Shown: positions 33,499 through 44,124, numbered from the stretch's first letter. The stretch is 64,000 bases of DNA from Dioscorea cayenensis subsp. rotundata (GCF_009730915.1 NC_052489.1:26591916-26655915), one strand, 5' to 3'. A program made the numbers and translations. The notes: generated from the sequence alone by a model not told the origin.

Positions 33499-34585
33499 CA
33501 TAGACTTAATTTATTAGACTGGTCTAAAAATAAATAATTTGACTTGAATTTAAATATAATACTAGTCACATAAAGAAATAATTAAAATCTTAGATTTGAT
33601 CACTAAAAAAGAATTTAGAAAGTTTGAATATACTTAAGTGTTATTATCTAGGTTAGTTGAAGAAGCAATTTGCTAGTTTATTCATTAATTAAAAAACTTA
33701 ATCTTAGTGGCAGTGTATATTAATCATGTGGTCCATCAGATGATGAAAATAAATAGATAATTAGCTGTGTTATTCACATTAAAATGGTCATGTAGACCAA
33801 ATAGTGGTCATATTTCACAGTTAGTCTTAATTATATATCTACACTAATAAATTCAATCAAAGATAATAAATTCAAACATTCATGTCAATTTCTTTGATGA
33901 CTTAACTTCGGCAATTGAATTAAGACTAATTCATCTTTTGTACCTTATTCGGTACGTACCCTAACCATATTATTTATCTTTAATTATTATTTTTAATCTA
34001 TTTTTAAATATTAACTCGTTATAATTATCCTTTTACTTCATTTTTTACATCAAATAAATTATAACACCAAGAACTTAAATTTATTGAATTGGTCCAAACG
34101 TAAATCATTTGACTTCAATTTAAATATAACACTAGTCACATAAAAAATAAATAAAATCTTAGGCTTTTTTAATCAAAAGGAATTGAAAAGGATTGAATAT
34201 ACTTGAATGATATTTATATACATTAGTTGAAGAAGCAATTTGCTAGTTTATTTATTAATCTTAGTGGCAGTGTATACTTGATAGTCCATCAAAATAAAAA
34301 AAATATATATATATTATTCACATTTCAGTGGTCATGTAGACCAAATTGTCGTGATATTGGAAATACAAAAGTACTAAATTCACATTTAGACTTAGTACAC
34401 TAATAAATTCAATCAAAGATAATAAATCCAAACATTCATGTCAATTTCTTTGATGTCTTAATTTGGCAAATTGCGTTTGACTAATTCATCTTGTCTACCT
34501 TATTTGGGACTTATGCCACCTTTATTATTTATCTTTATTTATTTATTTTAATCAATTTTTGAAAATTAACCTCATTATATATATA
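33499..34585. repeat. Tandem duplication, period about 570 bp
   Basis: Copy 1 (about 33499-34030) and copy 2 (about 34071-34585) share long blocks in order: TTAAATATAA-ACTAGTCACATAAA, GTTGAAGAAGCAATTTGCTA, CTTAGTGGCAGTGTATA, GGTCATGTAGACCAAAT and TTCAATCAAAGATAATAAAT. The GACTTGAATT / GACTTCAATT markers at 33541 and 34111 give the 570-bp offset. Identity is roughly 80-85% with small indels. It has no coding content and lies about 1 kb upstream of the next gene. Confidence 0.85.
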
Positions 34586-35035
34586 TTCGACAAACAGGTG
34601 GCAAGCACCCACATAAAATATAAAGTTAATAATTCAATACACTTGTGTTTTTATTTTATATGATTTTTGGAATTCGATATCAGGATATCTCCAAAACAAA
34701 CACCTTATATAAAAAACTTGCAATAAGCTGAAAGACTGTTGATATCTCATGATAATATCTTTTCTAACTTCATTTTTTATATTAAATAAAATTTTCTACT
34801 TGTTGTGTTTTATTAAACTATTTTATTTGCAATTTTTTATTTTATTTTATTTTAATAAATAAAATTATAATATACTACAGAAAAAAAGAAGTTTCAAAAA
34901 ATAATGGAAATTAATACTGAATTATCATTTATCATAACTTATAAATATTCTCATTGATAGAGCCAAGGCCTCCTAATGTACACATCTATGGCTGTGGCTT
35001 GTTCACGTTGTGAAAAAAAAAACTTGTAAATATTA

Positions 35036-35352
35036 GGTTAAAACATCAAAATAGTCCCTCTATTTTATATTGTGTCCTTTTAATCCCTTTAATATAAAAT
35101 CTGTAATTTTAGTTCTTGTATTTGCACATTTCGGACATTTAGCTGACAGAGCCACTCTTTTAGTCTTTGTATTTGCACATTTTTATCTTTTTTGATCTGA
35201 CGGATTTAACCTTTTGGTCCCTCTAGCTGATGAATTTGAGGGGAAAAAAATGAAAATGTGCAAATATGAAGACTAAAATAACGGATTTTATATTAAAGGG
35301 AACTAAAAGGACAAAAAACGTAAAATGAAAGGATCATTTAGATATTTGGACC
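35036..35352. mobile_element. Mutator-type MITE, 317 bp, with 9-bp target duplication
   Basis: Long terminal inverted repeats of about 90 bp begin GGTTAAAACATC (left) and GGTCCAAATATC (right, reverse strand). They continue alike through GTCC-TTTTA, CCTTTAATATAAAATC and GTATTTGCACATTT. The flanks are a perfect 9-bp duplication TAAATATTA at 35027-35035 and 35353-35361. A 9-bp duplication with long TIRs points to a Mutator-derived MITE. Confidence 0.88.
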
Positions 35353-35695
35353 TAAATATTATATTTATATATATATATAAATATGCATAACCATTAATTA
35401 TAAGGGGAAATTTAAGTTTCTAGAAAGGTTGCACTAAATATTCAATATATCACCGTATGATTTGAGTTGCTGCTGCGTTTCTTTTTCATTCCAAACGGAC
35501 TCTTGACTCAGTTACACATTTGATTATTTATTTATTTATTTTTCTAGAAGGCCACCTCTACATATATATATATATATATATATGTCTAATGTCTCCAATT
35601 TAGACTTGTTCCATTTAATAAAACCTCACCTTCCCACGTGCCACCAACTACCTCTCACGTGCCGCATCCCTCTTTCAAGATCTATATATATATAT

Positions 35696-36109
35696 ATGAA
35701 CAGACATAACTCTAGGGAGATGGATTGGAGGAGGTGCATGAATGAGCTTCCTCCGGCCATCTCCGAGGAGAGTGCTGATTCCGAGGTAAACTCCGGTTGG
35801 CCTTTTGCAGGGACCGACATCGTCATCGATGATGAAGATGATGCAGAATCATGCAGTGGTGTAACTGATCATGGCATGGGAGAAGATCAAAGGATCTTGA
35901 GTTGGAAGTCTTGGTTAATGGAGATTTCTCCAAAGTATGAGCAGTGTAATAATATAAATTGTGATCAAGATGGTCATGAAGGTAAAGATAAAGGTGAAGG
36001 TGAAGTTAAAGGTGAAGATGATGGCATGTCAACAATGGAGGAGTTGGTAGATGAAAAAGAGAGCAATAGACTCTTTTGGGAAGCTTGTTTAGCTCATGGC
36101 TATCCATGA
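35696..36109 (+). CDS. Small acidic protein of unknown function, about 137 aa (intronless)
   Basis: The intact frame ends at TGA 36107-36109. From ATG 35696 it reads MNRHNSREMDWRRCMNELPP; an inner ATG at 35720 (MDWRRCMNELPPAISEE) is also possible. The frame is open back to ATG 35582, but that part encodes IYIY from a TA repeat and looks like leader. The middle is strongly acidic (IVIDDEDDAE; then a GEGEVKGEDDG low-complexity stretch). It ends EKESNRLFWEACLAHGYP, a compact aromatic end that looks conserved rather than random. There is no signal peptide or membrane segment. TA-rich TATA-like tracts lie at 35564-35583 and 35683-35697. I do not recognise the family; a gene-like coding bias and a clean end support it being real. 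Confidence 0.55.
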   Translation: MNRHNSREMDWRRCMNELPPAISEESADSEVNSGWPFAGTDIVIDDEDDAESCSGVTDHGMGEDQRILSWKSWLMEISPKYEQCNNINCDQDGHEGKDKGEGEVKGEDDGMSTMEELVDEKESNRLFWEACLAHGYP

Positions 36110-36132
36110 TCATATATATATGTATGTATGTA

Positions 36133-36383
36133 TATGTATGTATGTATTATTGTATCCACATACACACATATATGTATACAGAAATATTGTATACATATAC
36201 TTGTGTTTATTTTGTTTATTATTTTTTTTAAATGAATGATTGTTAGTGATGTATATATGTATGTATTCTTGTATCCACATACACACATACATGTATACAG
36301 AAATATTGTATACATATACTTGTGTTTATTTTGTTTATTATTATTTTTTATTTGATGTTATTGAATGAATGATTGTTAGTGAT
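36133..36383. repeat. Two-copy tandem repeat, period 119 bp
   Basis: GTATCCACATACACACATA at 36152 recurs at 36271. Each is preceded by TATGTATGTATT and followed by GTATACAGAAATATTGTATA, ACTTGTGTTTATTTTG and GAATGATTGTTAGTGATGT. Identity exceeds 90%. It begins 24 bp after the small acidic ORF and would be in its 3' UTR. Confidence 0.9.
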
Positions 36384-36399
36384 GTGGTTTTGAAGTAAT

Positions 36400-37420
36400 T
36401 AATGGTTATTATTGTGATTAAAAAGATTGATAAAATTAAAGGTGGTGAGAAGATGACTTAGAAACCGCTGTGGTTAGTCTCCATTGGCATGCTCACCAAA
36501 CTCTTTAGTAGATATGCATCATGCCTCTTTGTTAGTCTTTGGAGGGCAAACAAAATTTCTACTTGAAAACCTAAGCTTTGACTCATGCTAATTGTAGTGA
36601 TTGGGTGTATTTATTGATTTTTTTTTAATAACCTACAAAAAGCTCTCATTTAAGAGTTTATCAAGAGATAAGCAACTACGGAGATTACAGTTTTATTGAT
36701 TCTTTGATTGCCTCGTCAATATCTAACAATATATAATTTGAAAAAAAAAAAAAAATCGGAGTAAAATAAATTTTAAAATATTGAAATTTAACTTAAAAAA
36801 ATATATATATTCTAAGACTTTTTGGTGAACTGAGATTAAATTATATAATATATTTTTGTTAATCCATTTATACCTTCCCAAAATATTTTTAATGACTTTC
36901 ATATTTTGCAAATCGATTTGAAAAAAAATTGTTATCTAAATTTTGAAGTTGTTAGAGGATAGAGTAATTGAATGTAATGCATTTTATGTTATTTATACAT
37001 AACATTATATATTAAATTTATTTAAAATCAGTTTTATGGTATTTTATATAATTACATAATTTAAATTTGCTGAAGCTAGTCCACTCCAACTCGAAGTATG
37101 TTTCTGCTAAGGTATTGATTATGGTAGGTGTTATGCTTTATATTATTATTATTTTGTTTTATTTTTTTTTTATTGACAAAATGTGACAAGTGCATATCAA
37201 GGACGGAGAGAAGTATGAAACAAGCTCAATAAGGGTCTTCATCTTATGTGGATTTTGAGGTTCAATTTTTTATTATCGTCAAAACAATCACTATACACAA
37301 GGTACCAATATTTAATAGGTTAATAAGCTATTGGTATTATACTAAAATTAATTTTAGTATAAATATCTTTATATCTAAACATCAATAAAAAAGCATAAAG
37401 ATTCAAAGCATTATATTGCT
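36400..37420. other. AT-rich spacer before the duplicated region, no gene seen
   Basis: Only short chance frames of Lys/Asn/Ile/Phe are present. No terminal repeats or gene remnants were recognised. Confidence 0.55.
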
Positions 37421-37610
37421 GATCAAAATAAACAGAATAATTCAAGTATTTAATTATTATCGCTAGTTAAATTAATATTTTATTAATATAATTTTATATT
37501 TAATCTATTTACGAAGTTTGGAATAATAGGTTTTTTTTTCTTTCAATTAATATTCTATTAATTTTATTAGAGACATAGGTACTAGTTAAAGTTATAACTT
37601 ATTTGATAAC

Positions 37611-38156
37611 CAGGGGGGGTCAAGGGGGGGTCAAGGGGGTACTTATATATATTATATATATATGTTTTTAATTAATATGAATCTATTTATATGTTTATAT
37701 TTAATATAATCTTGGATATCATGTGGACTTATTTTTTAGATTCTATAGTAACAAGCTACTTCACCGAATTCTGATGATTTTTTTATATAAAATCTTCAAA
37801 TTTTAAAAAACAACTTTATAATCAGTTTGATTTTGTTGAATGCCATAATCTTACAAGTCTTATTATTGAACTAGTTAAAACTAAATTGTATTTAGTCGAA
37901 TGATTCAAGTTGTTAGCCGTATATATATTTTATATTTTTTAAAATATTTATTATTATTATTTAGTTTGAATTAATATAAATTTTTTTTCATATTTAAATT
38001 GAAACACCGAATAATTAAACTCTTATCTCATAGTGATATAATCGTGATATATTTTTTGAAATATTAATTATTATAATTTTAAGTTTGAAGTAATATAATT
38101 TTTTTTTAAAATTAAAATTAGCACCCCTCTTGATTTTGGCCCTAGTTCCGCCACTG
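37611..38156. mobile_element. hAT-like non-autonomous element, 546 bp
   Basis: The insertion is flanked by the perfect 8-bp duplication TTGATAAC (37603-37610 and 38157-38164) and is absent from the parallel site in copy B near 44630. It starts CAGGGGGGGTCAAGGGGGGG. It ends GGCCCTAGTTCCGCCACTG, that is, CAGTGGCGGAACTAGGGCC on the reverse strand, a terminal sequence type common among plant hAT-like repeats. The left end seems to have lost the matching CGGA part. The interior is AT-rich with no reading frame. Confidence 0.87.
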
Positions 38157-38549
38157 TTGATAACACGAATTGATTTAAGCATTATATATTAAAAATAAGC
38201 AGCAAGAATATAAATTTACAATGCTCAACACAACAACACAAAAATACGATCATAGCAAACATTTATAGCCAGGAAATTTAATTATCAAATTAAAGCTGAT
38301 CTTGATGAAACTTCTTCACTTAATAACAATACCATTTGTGATCATATTTACATTATAATTGAAGGAATGAAAATGGTTTAAATAATTAATGAATGTAATT
38401 AAACACCTTCATTTCTTCAACTAGTTTGTAAGTCTTTTGAGTTTTTTTCTTCATTGTCAACTCTTTGTTTTACTTGAACCATTCATCAACCAGCCCATTT
38501 AAAACGAGAAACACTACTAAGCACATGGAATAGAAGCTTTCATACTAAT

Positions 38550-38772
38550 GAATAATAGACGACAAGTCGCATATGAATATAAAGCAGACTCAAAAGCAAA
38601 GACTTTGAACCCGGATGTACTAATATATGACATGATAAAAAAATAGTATATGAATCCCGGGTGAATGAGTGTATGAACAAGATCGGGAGATCAAGATCTC
38701 GTGGGGAGATTTGAACCCATGACCTCTCCCTTACACTTTGGTGTCATACCATTGGACTATCCAATGGTTGAC
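38550..38772 (-). mobile_element. tRNA-derived SINE, 223 bp
   Basis: It is bounded by a 15-bp direct repeat AGCTTTCATACTAAT (38535-38549 and 38773-38787) and absent from copy B, which is uninterrupted near 45760. On the minus strand the head has A-box-like TAGTCCAATGG and a B box GGTTCAAATC about 45 bases apart, as in a tRNA-like pol III promoter. A tail of AT-rich sequence with a CTATTTTTTT run follows. Confidence 0.87.
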
Positions 38773-39417
38773 AGCTTTCATACTAATTACTTTTCTCCTC
38801 TTCGTAGTAGCCACCTTTAATTTAATAATATAATAAAAGCAAAATTTAATTTTTCTCTAATATTAGTGCATGCCAATGGAGTCTCCTCATTATATAGTCA
38901 ACTACTAGCTACTATGATGGTGCTGATACGGTGATACCCTTTGACTTTAAGGTTTAAGCAGTTGAATTAAGAGTTAAATAACAAAACTTTTGTCATTATA
39001 CTGGTGCCATTCATGATTGTAATGTATATCTTCTTCGTAAGAGTAGTATATTAACAAATATTAAATCTAGTATATATATATAGCATGTGATCCTATTAAT
39101 TGCTCAACCTTTTCATGCATGCAAGTAGATCTAGTGGAAAAGCTGACTTCCATAACGTTGCACGTTCTAACCAAGCTTACCAACTTTATGCAAGAAATTA
39201 AAACAATGGCTAATTAAGAGTCTAAGACGCTACTTCATTGGATCGATTACAAACATATATAATCATAAAAGATCATTCCTAGATCATGTTTCACATAGAA
39301 CTGCATGTTCTCCAATTATATAGGTTCTTCAGATAAAATATTAGTTAATGCTGCCAAGCTGTAAATGTTTATCTAGAGCTAGTTAGTGAATTGAAGGCAA
39401 GACTGGTTGATACCTGT

Positions 39418-39426
39418 CTATAAAAG
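39418..39426 (+). promoter_or_regulatory. TATA box of peroxidase copy A
   Basis: CTATAAAAG lies 102 bp before the ATG. Copy B has CTTTAAAAG at the equivalent place (46394-46402), so the decayed gene keeps the better TATA element. Confidence 0.7.
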
Positions 39427-39527
39427 AGCAGCATTTGTGGTTGATTTCATTCATCCAAGTCTCTTTTGAAGCTTGATTGTTTGAAGAAGTTCTCTCAATA
39501 TATATATATATATATAGTCATTCAAAG

Positions 39528-40302
39528 ATGAAGTACTTCAACTTCATCGTTTTCATGGTCATAGTGTTAACATTTGCAAGTTCAGTAAAAGGTCAAGTCA
39601 GCGGTCTTGAACAAGACTTCTACAAGACAACATGTCCTAACGCTGAGCAGATTGTTCGGAACATTACATGGAATCATGTTGCAAATAACCCAGAATTACC
39701 AGCCAAATTTCTGAGGATGTTCTTCCATGATTGCTTTGTTAGAGTAAGATTCATAAACCTAACAAATTAAACTGCATGCATGAATGGATTCTCTAACAAA
39801 AGTTTGGCTTGATGAATTTAATTTGCAGGGTTGTGATGCATCAGTGTTGATTGACTCAACTGCAAACAACACAGCAGAAAAAGATGCATTCCCGAACCAA
39901 TCACTTGCCGGATTCGATGTCATAGATGAAGTGAAGACTGCATTGGAGAACTCATGCCCTGGTATTGTTTCCTGCGCTGATATAGTAGCATTGACAGCTA
40001 GAGATTCAGTCTCTTTCCAAGTGAGTGATCAATTATATATATACATATATAGTCCAATTGATCTAATGGATTCAAGTGATTAATTAATATTCTTTTAATT
40101 AATTAGTTCAACCAGTCTTTATGGGAAGTGGAAACTGGCAGAAGAGATGGCAATGTATCTCTTGCTTCAGAAGCCTCGGCAAACATCCTTTCTCCTTTCT
40201 CTAACTTCACAACACTTTCTCAAGGCTTTGCTAAAAAGAACCTTAGTTCTCACGACCTAGTGGTGTTATCAGGTACATAAGCATGTTTACATCTATCCAT
40301 GA

Positions 40303-40342
<40 letters not shown>

Positions 40343-40799
40343 ATATTCAATGTATATAAATACAGCAGTATACTTAATTATAATTAATTAGATCCCTCAC
40401 ACTTTAATTCATATATAGGTGCGCACACTATTGGAGTTGCCCACTGTTTCTTCTTCAGTAACAGACTCTACCGATCCATCGCTTAACGCAACCTATGCGG
40501 CAACCTTGAAAACTCTATGCCAGAACCAGTCTGATACAACTACTACAGTTGCCATGGATCCTGGTGATAACTTGACATTTGACAACCATTACTTTGTGAT
40601 TTTGAAGCAAAACCAAGGTTTGTTCCAGTCAGATGCTGCACTGCTTACAGACGGAAGCGCAAGCAACCTGGTGGATAAGTTACTTGACTCCGATAACTTC
40701 TTCAAAGCCTTCAAGAATTCAATCAAGAGAATGGGACAGATAGAAGTTCTCACTGGAACTAACGGAGTTATCAGGAAGAAATGCAGTGTTGTGAATTAA
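39528..40799 (+). pseudogene. Class III peroxidase copy A, frameshifted in exon 4
   Basis: Exons 39528-39743, 39829-40020, 40107-40272 and 40419-40799 have the classic three-intron layout of secretory peroxidases. A signal peptide (MKYFNFIVFMVIVLTFASSV, then KGQ) leads into QDFYKTTCPNAEQIV, the distal site [17 protein letters not shown], and [20 protein letters not shown]. The proximal heme histidine is in GAHTIGVAHC. In exon 4, 24 bases present in copy B between AGACTCT and CCGATCC (47438-47461) are replaced by one base. The net loss of 23 shifts the frame to a TAA at 40484-40486, removing about the last 100 residues, including cysteines of the C-terminal disulfides. The downstream sequence otherwise stays open in the old frame, so the break is recent. 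Confidence 0.88.
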
Positions 40800-41027
40800 T
40801 AATTATAATCATCTTCTTTGTGTTAATTTGATTCTGTCTTGTAGTTTATATATCTCCAAGTTCATGATGTTTATTTTGAGTCTAACTATAATAAAAGTTT
40901 TCATTCAAGGAAACCTTTGTTCTTATTTGGTTGGGGTACGTGCTGCCATATTTGGGGCCCAAGAATAAAAATGGGCCATCTCACCCAATGAAAAAAAGGA
41001 AAAAAGATAACGAAGCTATATTGATCA

Positions 41028-41375
41028 TGTTAAAAGAGTGATTTAAAATCAAGTGGCTGAAGTTTGAAGGAGCTAATATGTTGAGAACATGATTAATTGG
41101 CTTTGTGGGAAGTTGTGTGTAGTGGATTTCGTATGTTTGTGTTTTATGGGGTATGATAATAGTTTGTCTTATACTATGTTATCAATCAAAGTTATGTTTG
41201 TGTGGCACTTTGAAATTATGTAATTGCTCTCCGGTGTAGAATGAGATGAGCTAAGTGAAATCCTTTGAGTTTTTCCAGCCTAATATTTTTTCTTTGCTCC
41301 TTTCTTTTCTTCTAAGTTCTAAACACTTGTTTTTACTTCCTCCTTCATACTTAATCTCAAATCCAGATTGTAACA
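41028..41375 (+). repeat. Copia 5' LTR (348 bp)
   Basis: TG...CA termini. About 94% identical to the 3' LTR outside the 34-bp deletion that falls after GTTTGTGTG near 41205. Confidence 0.93.
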
Positions 41376-41437
41376 GTGGTATCAGAGCAATTGCATCCTG
41401 CAAAGCTCATCACTAATCTTGTGCATCGGAGTGACTC

Positions 41438-42069
41438 ATGGCGTCCGGTAGTAGTAACCCACTACATATGTGTTAGACTTCAGTGCCGGTTTTTGACGGA
41501 GAAGAGTACCAACACTGGAGTATTATGATGGAAACACTATTTAGGTCTCATGATCTCTGGGATCTGGTTGAAATGGTTACTCTAAAGAAGATGATAAAGC
41601 TAAGGTGAAAGAAAACAAGAAGAGAGATGCTCATGCTCTGTTTCTCATCCAACAGGCTTTGCATCGTCCTTTGTTTTCACATATTGCTGCTCTTAAGACC
41701 TCCAAAGGCACTTGGGATACTCTAAAGAGGGAGTTTCAGGGAACCACCAAAGTCATGGCAGTAAAGCTACAAGCATTAAGACAGTCTTTTGAGAATCTAC
41801 GTATCAAGGACAATGAAGAAGTGCATAACTACATCTCCAGAGTGACAGACCTAGCGAATCAAATACGGTGCTTGGGAGACACTCTGTCAGAATCCATGGT
41901 GGTGGGTAAAGTGATGAGAAGCTTAGGACCTAAGTTCAATCATGTGGTGGTGGTTGCAATTGATGAATTGAAAGACTTAACCAAACTCACCATGGCTGAG
42001 CTAAGCGGATCCTTGCGAGCTCAAGAAGCTCGACTTAAAAACCAAGCAGCACCTAAGAGCTGGAAAACG
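41438..42069 (+). pseudogene. Copia gag (UBN2-type) remnant
   Basis: The first ATG (41438) gives MASGSSNPLHMC and a stop. The usual next segment (VFDGEEYQHWS) is readable in another frame, so the N-terminus is broken. The longer frame then reads HALFLIQQALHRPLFSHIAA, WDTLKREFQGTTKVMAVKLQ, LRQSFENLRIKDNEEVHNYI and VMRSLGPKFNHVVVVAIDEL, typical of the Copia gag/UBN2 domain. The zinc knuckle is lost at the deletion joint near 42070. Confidence 0.85.
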
Positions 42070-42073
42070 TCTC

Positions 42074-42635
42074 TTGAGATATCTATGTGGAACAAAGAGC
42101 CTTGGACTATGGTATTCAAGTAGCATGGAATGCAGGTTGCAAGGATATTCAGACAGCGATTGGGGAGGTTGCACTGATGATAGGAAGAGCACATCCGGGA
42201 TGATCTTTAACCTTGGAACTGGGGGCTGTATCGTGGGGCTCAAGGAAGCAAGACATCACAGCTCTATCGACAACGGAGGCAAAATATGTGGTAGTGACAA
42301 CGGCAGCATGTCAAGCTGTTTGGCTGCGAAAGGTGCTGGAAGATTGCGGAATGAAACAAAAGGAGGCTACGGTAGTATGTTGCGACAACAAGTCCATAAT
42401 CACAATTGCCAAAAACCTGGCGCTGCATGGAAGAATGAAACATATCGATATTCGCTTCCATTTCATACGTGATTTGATCTCAAGTGGGGTAATAGAACTG
42501 AAGCACTGTAATACTGAGAATCAGTTAGCTGATATTTTTACTAAGCCTCTGGAAGTTCAGAAACACAACTACATAAGAGCAATGCTTGGTATCTGTGATT
42601 TTGAATCAAGGGAAGGTGTTAAAAGAGTGATTTAA
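42074..42635 (+). pseudogene. Copia RNase H (C-terminal pol) remnant
   Basis: The frame starts in LGLWYSSS, continues YSDSDWGGCTDDRKSTSGMI (first catalytic Asp region), then changes frame by one base near 42216 into AVSWGSRKQDITALSTTEAK. It goes on to VVCCDNKSIITIAKN, HGRMKHIDIRFHFIRDLI and NQLADIFTKPL. This is the ordinary C-terminal end of Copia pol. It follows the gag remnant directly, which shows the large internal deletion. Confidence 0.9.
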
Positions 42636-42998
42636 AATCACGTGGCTGAAGTTTGAAGGAGCTAATATGTTGAGAACCTGATGAATTGGCTTTGTGGGAA
42701 GTTGTGTGTAGTGGATTTCGTATGTTTGTGTTTTATGGGGTATGATAATAGTTTATCTTGTACTATGTTATCAATCTAAGTCATGTTTGTGTGAGGGGTG
42801 TTGGAGTTAGTGTTGTTTTGGGTTGATCACTTTGAAATTATGTAATTGCTCTCCAGTGGAGAATGAGATGAGCTAAGTGAAATCCTTTGAGTTCTTCCAG
42901 CCTAACATTTTTTTCTTTGCTCCTTTCTTTACTTCTAAGATCTGAAGACTTGTTTTCACTTCCTCCTTCATAATTAATCTCAAATCCGGATTGTAACA
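42617..42998 (+). repeat. Copia 3' LTR (382 bp)
   Basis: This is the full-length partner. It includes the segment GGGGTGTTGGAGTTAGTGTT that the 5' LTR lacks. Confidence 0.93.
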
Positions 42999-44124
42999 GA
43001 TTAATGGAAGACAATGGCAAAAGGGGTAATCTCGAGAGAAGAGATTTATTAATTTGTGAATCTCTCATTCCTACGAGTGGGTAAGTGAGTGTGTGCTATA
43101 CTGTTTAGCAAGATTGAGAGAAAGAAAGAACTCAAGGAGAAGAAGAGAAGAAATTAGGGTTTGATGTTTGCAAGAGGATCAAATAGCATTTAGTGTCAGA
43201 TTTCTCCTATACTTAAGGTAGTAAACCCTTGCAAGTAGATCTCTAAATCCACCGTTCCTCCTCGAAGTTATAGTTTCTATCTTTTGTGTGAAGAAGGTGA
43301 ATGAGTGTTGTTGATAGCTCCTCCCATTGAATACTCATGTCATTGTGCATGTATACCTTTAGGTAACTAGAGAGAAATCCTTTGTAATCGCATTACAAAG
43401 GATCTGAGATTCAAAATTAGGTTTTTCTTAATTCATATTTAGATTTCTTATAGATAGGGTGTGGTCACTAACTGAGCACGCAACGATCTGAGATTCAGAA
43501 TTAGGGTTCCCATCTCTCCTCTCTGCGTGTGATTAGTTAGAAGAACCACAAGACCCAATTACCTTCGTCGTAATCAATGGATTCAAGTGCACGCTTCCGC
43601 TAAATTTATGTTCATAAATAATTTTCTATCAAGAAGAAAATCCTGGTTTTTCATAGGGGTTATTCCCATCATGAAATCCATCAAGTTCCATCAAGAAGTC
43701 CCATAGTTTTTCTATCATTTTGAAGAGTTTTTCACTTTAAAACTAGTGTCATTGCATTTGTTGGTTTGCATTTGTCGGTTTAGAACTTATTATCTCATTT
43801 TAGATCACGAAGAGGGGTAAAATTTGCATTTGCAAGATTTGTATTCGACCTAAAGAGGTCAAAAAGTCACATAGAGGCTACACAACATCGCCAAAAAACT
43901 ATACGGGCTCCTTGCGGCCCTCACAGAGCTAGGTCGCACAAGGTCGGCAGATAGTTGTGTGGGTAGTGTTCGCCCGCATACGGAATGTATACATAAACAG
44001 TAACATTACTACACTACTACTACAACAATTGTGAATAGTAATACTACTACAATACTTCTATTGAGATTTTTAACTATTGCAGTCACATGAACCTCGACAT
44101 GTTTAAAGATAGTCATGGATAATA

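Larger units (their letters stand above)
41028..42998 (+). mobile_element. Non-autonomous Copia LTR retrotransposon, internally deleted, 1971 bp
   Basis: The element is complete with two LTRs (41028-41375 and 42617-42998; both begin TGTTAAAAGAGTG and end TTGTAACA). It has a primer-binding site TGGTATCAGAGC complementary to initiator tRNA-Met at 41377-41388. A purine-rich tract (AAGGGAAGG) lies directly before the right LTR. The 5-bp flanks are GATCA and GATTA, a target duplication with one change. Inside, the gag domain is joined directly to the RNase H end of pol; protease, integrase and most of reverse transcriptase are missing. The left LTR is 34 bp shorter than the right because of one internal deletion. 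Confidence 0.93.
40931..44098. other. Compound insertion in copy A (contains the Copia element)
   Basis: Homology of copy A to copy B stops after CTTATTT at about 40930 (copy B 47906) and resumes at TTTAAAGATA at about 44099 (copy B 47908). The 3.2 kb between is thus inserted into copy A. It holds the complete Copia-derived unit 41028-42998 plus 1.1 kb of unrecognised sequence, 42999-44098. The latter includes a short direct repeat (GATCTGAGATTC at about 43400 and 43487) and a more GC-rich part at 43880-43990. The outer ends show no clear terminal repeats. Confidence 0.65.

Noticed and set aside
36100..36315. Cys/Tyr/Thr-rich minus-strand frames
   Set aside because: They are translations of TATG/CACA simple repeats and of the 119-bp duplication.
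38690..38772. Possible functional tRNA gene on the minus strand
   Set aside because: A- and B-box-like motifs are present, but the sequence does not fold into a full cloverleaf that I can write, and it is the head of an element with a 15-bp target duplication. It is better called a SINE.
40419..40799. Separate small gene starting at an ATG just after peroxidase exon 3 (copy A)
   Set aside because: The ATG belongs to a frame out of phase with the peroxidase start; only after the 23-bp loss does that frame join the old C-terminal coding sequence. It is the broken exon 4, not a new gene.
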